Source: Stramenopiles sp. TOSAG23-2 (lineage: Eukaryota; Sar). Taken from it: a DNA stretch of 22,543 nt. The notes beneath the pieces are model-generated. The model was not told where the DNA came from, did no database searches, and was given only the letters and a program-made list of their open reading frames with translations. The first letter of the stretch is position 1; each line of letters starts with the position of its first letter. Both the position numbers and the translations under genes were made by a program. This document shows, in pieces, positions 8,573 through 16,955 of this stretch. The stretch spans positions 1-22,543 of the forward strand of contig LT649510.1 of the NCBI GenBank assembly GCA_900128395.1, in the 5' to 3' direction.

Positions 8573-8809
8573 TTCTTTTTGACTAAAACGTGTCGATACC
8601 ACAGATGTTTGTATTAAATACATATAAAATATAATACCAAAAAGAACAAAACGATTCATTTCTTTTCTTAATTCATATAACATTTTTGCATTTTCTACAC
8701 GTAAATGCAATAGATCAAAATGTACCCATCGTGATTCAAACTCTAACCATTGTTCTGATGGACCTTCCTCCACATCTTTTTTCGATTTTTTCTTTTTCTT
8801 CGATTGCAT
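8513..8809 (-). CDS. Small single-pass membrane protein
   Basis: This is a 98-residue protein with no recognised family. A poly-Lys N-terminus (KKKKKSKKD) is followed by an acidic and aromatic stretch (SEQWLEFESRWVHFDLLHLR) and one hydrophobic segment (about 54-72, VLFGIIFYMYLIQTSVV). The tail after it is polar with aromatic residues. The basic cytosolic-looking N-terminus and single hydrophobic helix suggest an ER or mitochondrial membrane protein of the small integral type. Its 3' 60 bases overlap the 3' end of the IQ gene on the other strand, a tail-to-tail overlap. The start is the ATG at 8809; its promoter side faces the Asn-rich gene at 9335. Confidence 0.55.
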   Translation of the reverse strand: MQSKKKKKSKKDVEEGPSEQWLEFESRWVHFDLLHLRVENAKMLYELRKEMNRFVLFGIIFYMYLIQTSVVSTRFSQKELFEEKFTYQPFITQSFPKP

Positions 8810-9334
8810 CGTTTCTTTGTTGTTCTATTGTTTGGGAGAATGAATGTATTGTATTGTATTGATTATATATTATTTGCACTATTTGATCCATGTATATCTC
8901 TTGTTTACATTTTATATTATAAACTATGTTATAAAGCGATATATATGTGTCCAAATATATAATAATGTGCTTACCGGTGCATGAAGGCACGAAGATCTTT
9001 TTTACTACTGGTACTGTGTACTGTGCAGGCTATATCTGGCTATCTCCTAATCTATAATGCTGTGTCTATGCTATGGAGATAGCCGGTATTTTATTATTCT
9101 CGTGTGCTTTTTTAGTTCTTTGAAAATCGTTATATATAAAAATAGATAGCTACCACAGGTACTGTATAATATTGGTGTAATTGGGTCATCATCACACACA
9201 TTATTGTGTATGCAACACGCACAAGTAATAATAATAAAAATACTGTATTGAAAAACAAGAACCAAGTTCATCTTCACAAATACGAAGAAAGAACAATTGT
9301 TAATATATATATATGTACATATATAAAACAAACG
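8810..9334. promoter_or_regulatory. Divergent spacer (shared promoter region)
   Basis: This 525-bp spacer separates the minus-strand membrane-protein gene from the plus-strand Asn-rich gene, so it should hold both promoters. CTGTGTCTATGCTAT at 9060-9074 has an exact inverted copy at 9644-9658. No conserved promoter box can be assigned. Confidence 0.4.
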
Positions 9335-9789
9335 ATGTTCTCAAAAAAATCGAAATTATATAGACAATCCGCATTTACGGATTTAAACCAAGCATATGAA
9401 AATAATAATAATAATGTATCATTTGGTGGTACTAATACATCCAATTATTATAATAATAACGACAATGCTACTACTGCATATGTTGTGAATGAAGATTTAT
9501 ATGTAGAAGTTAGCGATAAGGAACAAGAATTTGATAATTTTGATAATAATAACAATAATAATAATAAAAACAATATATTTAAACCCTCACACGATAAATT
9601 GGATCGTAGGCCATACTGTGACCATTGTAAATATATTCTACCAATAGCATAGACACAGAGGGGGTGTATTTTCAATTTGGCATTTGGAACAAACTCACCG
9701 AGGATGAAAGTAGTACTAGTACAACACTTATTAGGGTAAACCCAACTTTTATTAATACTATCAAACTCAGCCAGCCATCCAGATTTTGA
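9335..9789 (+). CDS. Asn-rich protein with CxxC, probably spliced
   Basis: From the ATG at 9335 the frame reads a basic N-terminus (MFSKKSKLYRQSAF), Asn runs near residues 26-30, 43-49 and 72-82, and then DRRPYCDHCKYILPIA before a TAG at 9650-9652. It gives 105 residues if unspliced. The CDHC pair directly before the end looks like half of a zinc finger. If GT at 9627 to AG at 9652 is a 26-nt intron, the frame continues to a TGA at 9787-9789 with a convincing sequence (VYFQFGIWNKLTEDESSTST). That would lose the second Cys of the pair. Such a tiny intron is an inference; a one-base indel would do the same. Function unknown. Confidence 0.5.
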
Positions 9790-10085
9790 TGTATATTTTT
9801 TCTCCTATAGTCACCGCCCAGACACACCTTGAATACGGTATATGATATAGCAGGTACATAGCATTGTCTACAGCAAAAGATATAGAATAGTTTCAGCTAT
9901 CTTGATGAAAAATAAAAAGATTTCATCTATCAAAATAATAAATGCAAATAGATATATACACGCATACAAGACAAAAAAGGAGGAAAATATATAATATAAC
10001 CAGTAGTTCGTTTTCAAATCATTCATTCTTTTCAATTATCATATTATTATTCTATTTAAAAATATATATAAACAAAAAAAAAATC
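9790..10085. other. Spacer upstream of the secreted-protein gene
   Basis: This A+T-rich spacer holds the promoter and leader of the gene at 10086; an A-rich stretch immediately precedes its ATG. No other gene is seen. Confidence 0.4.
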
Positions 10086-10835
10086 ATGTTTAAATCATCA
10101 ATATTAGTTGTTGCAATTGTTGCACTTGCTTCTTCTGGTAGTGTACAAGCTGATGATGCACATCCAACATTACCAGTTATGTGGACAAGTATGGTCAACG
10201 AAATGGACGTCGGGTATGTGAAAGAATCATACACAATGGTATACAGACCTACACCAGAAAATCCATCTGGTAAATGGACGAACTACACCGATGGCTCTTG
10301 CCAAAGATTAATTTATGATGCCGGACTTGGTAAAAGCAATTTGCGCTTTTTACTTGGTTGTGATGCTGTTGATTGTTGCAAAGAGACACAAACTGGAAAT
10401 CACATTGAATATCAAATTCCTAATGTGCATCCAGCAACAGCTTCTCCAGTAAAATTCATGGGGAAAGAAAAAATCAGCCAATACGTGCAAGGTAAGGGAA
10501 CAACTACAACTGTATGTGATACATTCGTATGGAAATTTGGACCAGAAACATTTACTGCTTACACAACAACAACTGCATCAAACGCAACACAATTGCATCG
10601 TTGGGTTGTTAACGTCGAAGGAAAAAATTTTACAAATGATTATTTCCAATATACCGCTGTACCAGAATCGGAGGCAAAAGAATTCTCAAGAACATTTGAC
10701 GTTCCAGATATTTGCAACCATCCAAACACTTTATGGTGCAATAAAGCATTTGAACAAGGAAAATTAAGTCCAAGAAACTATGCGTTTGTAAGACAAGGAT
10801 TGGACAGTCATCATAAAATCGCAGGATTGAATTAA
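10086..10835 (+). CDS. Secreted Cys-containing protein, family not recognised
   Basis: The protein has 249 residues. The ATG at 10086 is chosen because it begins a clear signal peptide (MFKSSILVVAIVALASSGSV, cut after VQA near residue 22) behind an A-rich leader; an upstream in-frame ATG at 9942 would add an unlikely basic extension. The mature part has seven Cys, including a CDAVDCC cluster, suggesting disulfides. It carries N-glycosylation sequons (NYT, NAT, NFT) and many Trp and Tyr residues. It ends KIAGLN, without an ER-retention tail, so it is probably secreted or vacuolar. The length and ordered composition suggest a genuine single-domain beta-rich protein, but I cannot place it in a family. 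Codon use resembles that of the other secretory genes in the window. Confidence 0.8.
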   Translation: MFKSSILVVAIVALASSGSVQADDAHPTLPVMWTSMVNEMDVGYVKESYTMVYRPTPENPSGKWTNYTDGSCQRLIYDAGLGKSNLRFLLGCDAVDCCKETQTGNHIEYQIPNVHPATASPVKFMGKEKISQYVQGKGTTTTVCDTFVWKFGPETFTAYTTTTASNATQLHRWVVNVEGKNFTNDYFQYTAVPESEAKEFSRTFDVPDICNHPNTLWCNKAFEQGKLSPRNYAFVRQGLDSHHKIAGLN

Positions 10836-10974
10836 AATTGAAAATAATTTGGCCACACATCTCTTTTTTTTTTTGTAGATATACATATTGTATAATACAG
10901 TATATATCAGACTGTAAGAGGAGCTAGCTATATGTTGAGGTGGTCATTAATCAATCGTTTCATATACATGTATA

Positions 10975-11005
<31 letters not shown>

Positions 11006-11648
11006 CAGACAGACTTGAAACACCTACATGTGCAAAAATTGAAAATGATTTGGAGCTAAATACGTTGAGGCGTATGCATATATTGCATTAATATATTTTT
11101 TCAAAAGTTATTTTATTTAATACTTCGTATATGTACGTAATATCTAGAGATATTATTACCACACCTTACTATTTTTTCTTTTTTATTATTTGAAATTATC
11201 TTATAATTTGTTATATTATTACCACTACGCCCCTACGTCTTTTTGCATTATATCGACGGGGTGCATTTGCAAACATTTCAACTTTCAACTTTTGTTTTTA
11301 TATCTGGTTTTTTTTTATCTTATTGCTCTAAATTATGCATTACTCGTACTTGGACTACCTGAAATAGTATACTTTTTTTGGAACCAAACCCTAGCTGGGC
11401 TTGTCTTACCTGGTACTGTCTAACCGTCTTATACTGTCTTACTTTTTTTTGCAGTTACATATCGATAAAAATAGCTACAGTACATGTACGAAAGTAGATA
11501 GGAGTTTAAGTTCACAAAAAATGAATCATATGGGCCCAATTGTCGTCATAAAATGTATATACTATACTAATCTGAGAGATGATTGAAGAATATTATAGTC
11601 ACACACATGTACACAGACATAAAAAGTAAATCACAAATAATAAATAGA
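10836..11648. other. Non-coding spacer with microsatellites
   Basis: A (TA)n run occupies about 10975-10999, followed by a short (CAGA)n run to about 11015. AAAATTGAAAATAATTTGG at about 10834 recurs as AAAATTGAAAATGATTTGG near 11036, and GTTGAGG recurs near 10934 and 11064, so the gene's trailer seems partly duplicated. Short hydrophobic plus-strand frames at 11190-11586 are T-run products and not credible genes. Confidence 0.5.
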
Positions 11649-11950
11649 CCCGGGAGATCAAACTATATAGGAAACAAATAGCTCGAAAATATAATATTTT
11701 TTGGGGGGATTATCAATACCTTGCAAAGCATAATGAATTTGGCGCCATGTGGCAGTATATAGATACGTCCACAATTGATTTTAAGAATGGTATTATTACG
11801 GATGTGATACCAAAAATTCATTCAAATGCTGATAAATATCAAAATGTTGACAATGTCGTTGGCGATATTGACGTAAAGAAAGAAATACATTTGTTAGATG
11901 GGACAGTCATTGTTGTTTATTTTTGTATTATATATATAGTATTAATATGA
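11649..11950 (+). CDS. Orphan exon-like frame, unrecognised
   Basis: The frame is open from after a TAG near 11648 to the TGA ending at 11950. The middle is clearly protein-like (GDYQYLAKHNEFGAMWQYID, later KKEIHLLDGTVIVVYF), but the first ATG (11747) comes after about 32 coding-looking codons. The end turns hydrophobic (VYFCIIYIVLI), as expected of translated intron or trailer sequence. I read it as an internal exon or a gene remnant, not an intact gene. No domain is recognised. The homopolymers T6 and G6 just upstream (about 11696-11708) are places where an indel could hide a true start. Confidence 0.4.
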
Positions 11951-12315
11951 ATATCGTGTTATAAATGTTATTGTTTCTTATCTCTACGTTTGTTTGTGTC
12001 TTAAAAGTATATATATATTTAATTATTAATTTTTAAATATAAAGTACAGATATATAAAAAAAAAAGAAGAAGTGCAATGGTATGTCCATGGCCGTAAATG
12101 TCAACGGAATGTAACGATTTAAATGTGAAAGATTTGAATTTTTACTGTATAGCAGTTGCTATAGATATAGGCGAAAGATCAGGTAATACTTTTTTGTACT
12201 CTTAGCGGTTGATAACCGCCTATTTCTTTCTGAGAAAATAATAGATAAACAATTAAGAAATTAAAAAACTTACTTTTTTTACCCCAGAATTTTCTAGAAC
12301 AACACACTCCACTTT
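11951..12315. other. Spacer between convergent coding segments
   Basis: No gene is seen. A short perfect hairpin, GCGGTT-GAT-AACCGC, lies at 12205-12219; nothing ties it to a known RNA. Confidence 0.4.
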
Positions 12316-12849
12316 TTAAATAAATGTGATGGTATAATCTTCTTCATCTTCTTTTCTTCTTCTAGTTGTATTACTGTTGTGTTTACCACCCTGTCTCCGT
12401 CTATTGCCATTTCTATCGTTTTTACGTTTTCTTCTTCTTCTTCTACTTTTATAATCATCATCATCATCATCGCTGTTGTTATCATATTTTCTTCTTGTTT
12501 TCGTCGTTTTTTTAGTATCGTCTCCAGATGACGATAATGCACTTTGAAATAATTCATGTCCATCATTGGCAGCAAGTTTTCGCGCTTTCCTGGCTTTTCT
12601 TAATCGTCTTTTCTCCTTCTCGCGTGCTCGTCTTTGTTTATCATAATCCATCGTTGCTCTGCGTGTTTTTTTTGATTGATTCTTTACTTTAAAGCCCTTT
12701 ACTTTTCTTTGTCTAGTTGCATTGAAAACACCTCTTCTCTTTGCATTTTCTGTAACTCGTCTACATATATCTTCATGATCTTTCAAACGGGCTATTTGAA
12801 ATTTTCTACCACATATGGCACATGGTAATAATTGAGTACGATAAGACAT
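12316..12849 (-). CDS. C2HC zinc-finger protein (ZC2HC1-like) with basic tail
   Basis: The protein has 177 residues. The N-terminal finger is PCAICGRKFQIARLKDHEDI then C: Cys10, Cys13, His25 and Cys29, the C-x2-C-x11-H-x3-C spacing of the zf-C2HC_2 finger found in ZC2HC1-type proteins. The rest is extremely basic (RRAREKEKRRLRKARKARKL), followed by an Asp run (about 124-130) and a second Arg/Lys-rich block. This composition suggests nucleic-acid binding or a nucleolar location. Many protist members carry several such fingers; this one has a single finger. The ATG at 12849 lies eight codons before the finger and is the first possible start. A reading of the same DNA in another minus frame (12294-12575) is a shadow. 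Confidence 0.75.
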   Translation of the reverse strand: MSYRTQLLPCAICGRKFQIARLKDHEDICRRVTENAKRRGVFNATRQRKVKGFKVKNQSKKTRRATMDYDKQRRAREKEKRRLRKARKARKLAANDGHELFQSALSSSGDDTKKTTKTRRKYDNNSDDDDDDYKSRRRRRKRKNDRNGNRRRQGGKHNSNTTRRRKEDEEDYTITFI

Positions 12850-13539
12850 TGTTGTTATATTTGTATTTATACAATTGTGTATCTCTGTATCCTCTATCTA
12901 TCTATCTATATTCATTATTGATTTGGTTTTTATTTGTATTTCACCCACAACAAAATAACGACCTCTATACTAAAGAAGATTTTCGCTTTTTCAATTTCCA
13001 CCACCACACGCACACCCTTAAATACCAGCTCTTACATCCCTTCACACAGACTCCAGAGACATACTAATACGTATAATAATTTATTAATACCTATATTATA
13101 ATAGCAGTATACACAGCGCACCTTTTATCCCGCCATCAATCACACTTCTTCCAATCAAAAACAATGAATTGAAAATAATAATATATATATATCTGTATGG
13201 AGAGATTGCAATTTTGATACAAGTTATATTATACTGTATGACATAGAACAAAGGTATCACAATAGACGACAACAACATTACAATATAATAATAGTACACT
13301 TCCAATCAAAAACAATGAATTGAAAATAATAATATATATATATCTGTATGGAGAGATTGCAATTTTGATACAAGTTATATTATACTGTATGACATAGAAC
13401 AAAGGTATCACAATAGACGACAACAACATTACAATATAATAATAGTACAAATCATTTGTAAAAAAGAAACTAAGAAAGTGATAGTTCGTGTAGTAAATAT
13501 CTCCCCCCACTAGTGTGAAAAAAAAAAAAAAGGTAAAGA
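12850..13539. promoter_or_regulatory. Divergent spacer, partly duplicated
   Basis: This spacer lies between the zinc-finger gene (-) and the methyltransferase gene (+). 13149-13299 is repeated at 13300-13449, so the methyltransferase promoter region appears doubled. A (TATC)n-type microsatellite lies near 12893-12909. No other gene is seen. Confidence 0.45.
13149..13449. repeat. Direct tandem duplication, period 151
   Basis: 13149-13299 and 13300-13449 are nearly identical. The unit begins TTCCAATCAAAAACAATGAA and ends in the GACGACAACAACATTACAAT segment that also starts the next duplication. Confidence 0.9.
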
Positions 13540-13925
13540 ATGACAATAATATTACCATTATTTTTATTATTACTAATATTGCCAATAACAGTTATTACTG
13601 CACAAAATATTATTTACAGTGTTGAAATAACATTGGAAGGTGCAGATGGTGTAAAAAATACGCAAAATGTGACGACAACAACATTACAATATAATAATAG
13701 TACAAATCATTTGTAAAAAAGAAACTAAGAAAGTGATAGTTCGTGTAGTAAATATCTCCCCCCACTAGTGTGAAAAAAAAAAAAAAGGTAAAGAATGACA
13801 ATAATATTACCATTATTTTTATTATTACTAATATTGCCAATAACAGTTATTACTGCACAAAATATTATTTACAGTGTTGAAATAACATTGGAAGGTGCAG
13901 ATGGTGTAAAAAATACGCAAAATGT
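13416..13925. repeat. Direct tandem duplication, period 255
   Basis: 13416-13670 is repeated at 13671-13925. It covers the leader, the ATG and the first 44 codons of the methyltransferase gene, so two start regions exist (13540 and 13795). Confidence 0.92.
13540..13716 (+). pseudogene. Duplicate 5' fragment of the methyltransferase gene
   Basis: The ATG at 13540 starts the same signal peptide as 13795 and the same 44 residues, then runs into the duplicated leader and stops after 58 codons. It is a start fragment only, created by the 255-bp duplication. Confidence 0.75.
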
Positions 13926-14813
13926 AAATGTATTGGCCGGCATGTCTGTTAAAGATTCTGTCACACATTTATTACTGCACAAAATATTATTTACAGTGTT
14001 GAAATAACATTGGAAGGTGCAGATGGTGTAAAAAATACGCAAAATGTAAATGTATTGGCCGGCATGTCTGTTAAAGATTCTGTCACACATTTTTGTTCTT
14101 CTGGTGTTTGTGGTATTAGCCAACAAGCGGTTGAAGATTATGTTACAAGTGTGGTGAACGACGCCAGAAAAACTTGGTATGTGAATGAGTTATTAAGAGA
14201 TACTATTGAAAGTGCAACTGTTTACGATGTGGATAATAATCCAGTATCATTAGACAGTAACGTTGCTGCAAACGAAGGAAAATTCTTATATGATCTAATT
14301 GTAAACAATAATTTAAAGAAAACCCTGGAAGTTGGTATGGCATATGGTATTTCAGCTTTATATATTGCACAAGCACATCGAAATTTACAAAATCCATTGC
14401 AATCTCATGTATCTGTTGATCCGTATCAATCCACACAATGGAAAAATATTGCAATGTTAAATTTAGAACGTGCAAATTTACAAGATTATGTTGAACTTCG
14501 GGAAGATTTATCATATTTAGTAATGCCTGTAGCAGTGCAAAATAAAGAAGAATATGATTTGATATTTATTGATGGCATGCATTTATATGATTACACATTA
14601 TTGGATTTTTTTTACGCTGATTTAATGTTAAAAGTTGGCGGATATATGATTTTTGATGATGCACATATGCCTTCAGTTGCAAAAGTAATATCTTATGTAT
14701 TAACAAACCGTTCCTATAAATTAGTTGAAAATACTGGATTATCAATTCGTGTTAGTGTGATGATTAAAGTAAAAGATGATGATCGTAATTGGGATTATCA
14801 TGCAAGTTTTTAA
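13795..14813 (+). CDS. Secreted class I SAM-dependent methyltransferase (Methyltransf_24 type)
   Basis: It starts with a strong signal peptide (MTIILPLFLLLLILPITVIT, then AQN). After residue 60 or so the frame is broken by a 122-bp tandem duplication (13847-13968 and 13969-14090); the rest continues in another frame from 14010. With one copy removed the gene is a single 298-codon frame. The catalytic part shows motif I (LEVGMAYGISALYIAQA, about 14325), the post-I acidic residue in VDPYQ, the YDLIFIDGMHLYD strand with the usual Asp, and LKVGGYMIFDDAHMP. This is the layout of small-molecule O-methyltransferases of the Methyltransf_24/_3 group, which transfer a methyl group from S-adenosylmethionine. 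A lumenal or secreted member is uncommon because SAM is mostly cytosolic. A Cys pair (HFCSSGVCG) precedes the domain. Confidence 0.8.
13847..14090. repeat. Direct tandem duplication, period 122
   Basis: 13847-13968 and 13969-14090 are the same coding segment (codons about 18-58 of the methyltransferase). 122 is not a multiple of 3, so the frame breaks. It overlaps the 255-bp duplication. Confidence 0.92.
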
Positions 14814-14955
14814 AAATATTATAATAATCTCAAAACAAATTAGTTGAAAATACTGGATTATCAATTCGTGTTAGTGTGATGATTAAAGTAAAAGATGATG
14901 ATCGTAATTGGGATTATCATGCAAGTTTTTAAAAATATTATAATAATCTCAAAAC
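14718..14955. repeat. Direct tandem duplication, period 119
   Basis: 14718-14836 is repeated at 14837-14955. The unit is the last 32 codons, stop and start of the trailer of the methyltransferase gene; the second copy is an untranslated 3' fragment. Confidence 0.92.
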
Positions 14956-15618
14956 AAGATATATTATATTTTTGTTTCGACTGCAAAATGATTTTCTTTA
15001 TTTTCTTTATAGATCGTCGTCGAGTTTTAAACCATGGCGATCATTTGAAAGTTAGGCCAGGTTTTTTTGTACCTTGAAAATGTTACGCGTATGATATTAA
15101 TATTAATTAATACGAGAAGCGTACGTATATATATAATACACGCGTATAAAAACTAACGCGAATAAAAAGTTAATACGAAGCTTCGTAAATTTTTTTATAC
15201 GAGTTCGTATTTTTTAAAAAATAAAAAATTAATATTTTTGAGACACGTATATTTTTATTTTAAATGCATCATAAAAAAGATGTGCAATTTTTACTTATTA
15301 ATTAATACGAGAAGCGTACGTATATATATAATACACGCGTATAAAAACTAACGCGAATAAAAAGTTAATACGAAGCTTCGTAAATTTTTTTATACGAGTT
15401 CGTATTTTTTAAAAAATAAAAAATTAATATTTTTGAGACACGTATATTTTTATTTTAAATGCATCATAAAAAAGATGTGCAATTTTTACTCCTCATCATC
15501 ATTCTCTTCTTTATTATCTTCTTTATAAGTAGAACGCCTCCTTGAAATCTTTCTTCTTAATCTCAACGGTTTCGATATCTTTTTATTTTAAATGCATCAT
15601 AAAAAAGATGTGCAATTT
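14956..15618. other. Convergent spacer with CGTA-rich palindromes, duplicated
   Basis: This spacer lies between the 3' ends of the methyltransferase (+) and the 273-aa secreted protein (-). It holds two copies of a CGTA-rich block with TACGAAGCTTCGTA (15174-15187; copy at 15369-15382) and TACGAGTTCGTA (15198-15209; copy at 15393-15404). They resemble a palindrome in the DHAD/EF-hand spacer (20596-20608). It may be 3'-end or terminator-like sequence. Confidence 0.5.
15101..15490. repeat. Direct tandem duplication, period 195
   Basis: 15101-15295 is repeated at 15296-15490, nearly identically. It contains the CGTA-rich palindromes and the trailer of the minus-strand gene. Confidence 0.92.
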
Positions 15619-15712
15619 TTACTCCTCATCATCATTCTCTTCTTTATTATCTTCTTTATAAGTAGAACGCCTCCTTGAAATCTTTCTTCTTAATCTCAAC
15701 GGTTTCGATATC
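15447..15712. repeat. Direct tandem duplication, period 133
   Basis: 15447-15579 and 15580-15712 are the same sequence: trailer, stop and last 31 codons of the 273-aa secreted protein. The left copy is a 3' fragment. It overlaps the end of the 195-bp duplication. Confidence 0.92.
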
Positions 15713-16537
15713 TTTGGCTTCATCGCTTTTTCTATAGCGGTCTCATTTTTGTCTTCCGCAATTTCATCTACATCATTCTCTTCTGCAGGTGTACGCTTCG
15801 TATCTTTATCATCATTTTCGCTTAGTGTGCCAGTTTCCATAATACCTCCATCAGTTGTATTTGTTATATTATTGTATGGAATTCCTAATCTTATTGCTTT
15901 TTGTCTACGCTCTTCCTCGTCCTCTGCTACTTTTTTCACGTGACGAAGTAATCCTGCTCTTGCATCTTTAATATCAGACGCATTCCATTTTGCAGTTAAC
16001 ATATTGTACTTGGCACCTAAATTTTTTACTAATCCTGCAAATTTATTCACAACACCATCTACGCCTTTAGCTGTTTCGATAGAGGCGGCACGGGCACTTA
16101 TATGTGCTTCTGGGACATTAAAATCTTTCTCTGTTACTGCTGGTGCCGGCATTTTTGGTGGAATATATGAAATATTTGGTTCCATAGGTGGCGCTAAATG
16201 ATGATTAATAACATCATCATCAGTCCATGAATCCATTTGATTACTTAATAAACCATTGACAAAAGTTTCATTTGATAATACGTTCTTTAAATTTCTGTTC
16301 TCTGTATTATCTACTTTAATGGTTTTTCCTATTGCTTCTGATGGTATTGGTTTTGGTAAAAGTTTCATTTGATAATACGTTCTTTAAATTTCTGTTCTCT
16401 GTATTATCTACTTTAATGGTTTTTCCTATTGCTTCTGATGGTATTGGTTTTGGTAAATTTTTAATTGCTATATTTTGCGACAACACGACCGTAACGGATG
16501 ATGCAATTAACAATAAACCTATAAATATTACTTGCAT
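15619..16537 (-). CDS. Secreted, glycosylatable charged protein, frame broken by duplication
   Basis: The ATG at 16537 begins a signal peptide (MQVIFIGLLLIASSVTVVLS, then QN). After about 60 codons the frame is shifted by a 97-bp tandem duplication (16262-16358 and 16359-16455) and resumes in another frame to the TAA at 15619. With one copy the gene is a single 274-codon frame. The mature protein has many N-glycosylation sequons (NET, NIS, NAS, NIT, NTT), no Cys, an Ala/Lys-rich helical middle (about 105-150) and an acidic stretch. It ends in a very basic block (LRLRRKISRRRSTYKEDN) and an acidic terminus. No family is recognised. The dibasic cluster could be processed in the Golgi. It probably acts outside the cell or in a secretory compartment. 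Confidence 0.7.
16262..16455. repeat. Direct tandem duplication, period 97
   Basis: 16262-16358 and 16359-16455 match throughout. The unit codes for residues about 29-60 of the secreted protein (LPKPIPSEAIGKTIKVDNTE and onward) and shifts its frame. Confidence 0.92.
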
Positions 16538-16955
16538 CTTGTTGTTCTTACTGGAATAGACGTTTTGCTTTTTGTTTTTGTTATGTATATATATATGTAT
16601 ATCTCTGTCTATCTATGTTTTATAGACGACTATCATTCTCTTTGTTCTTGTATATAATATTTTTAGTGATAGTTTATCCCCTTTTTTGATGTGGTGTGTG
16701 TTGAGGATTTTCCTTGAATATTTTGGCCTTTTTTTATGTGGAATTATAATGATGTGGTGGTGCTATTGCCCTCATTAATGCTGTGTCATGTTGTGTGGGG
16801 GTGCAACAGCGTATTATATAGGAGATGAGTTTTATTACAATAGTGTACTGGTACCAGGTATAGATGTGATATGGTATTATAATACTAGAATTACATAGAT
16901 TTAGAATGATATATATTAATTATTACATTTTTTAATAGATATACAATCATATTCA
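16538..16955. other. Spacer between two minus-strand secretory genes
   Basis: This holds the promoter side of the 273-aa secreted protein and the trailer of the ankyrin gene. TAATGCTGTGT at 16776-16786 recurs in other spacers. No gene is seen. Confidence 0.4.

Noticed and set aside
11190-11586. Two hydrophobic plus-strand frames
   Set aside because: They are driven by T runs, with no ordered composition, no signal-peptide layout and no continuation.
12205-12219. GCGGTT-GAT-AACCGC hairpin as a terminator or ncRNA
   Set aside because: The stem is only 6 bp with no further structure or supporting context.
12294-12575. Second minus-strand frame with Met and Glu runs
   Set aside because: It is an alternative frame of the Arg/Lys/Asp-rich tail of the zinc-finger gene; the 12316-12849 frame has the finger and a sensible start.
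13229-13840. Minus-strand hydrophobic Phe/Tyr-rich frames, apparently a duplicated membrane protein
   Set aside because: They are antisense readings of the duplicated methyltransferase leader and signal peptide; A+T-rich DNA gives such frames readily.
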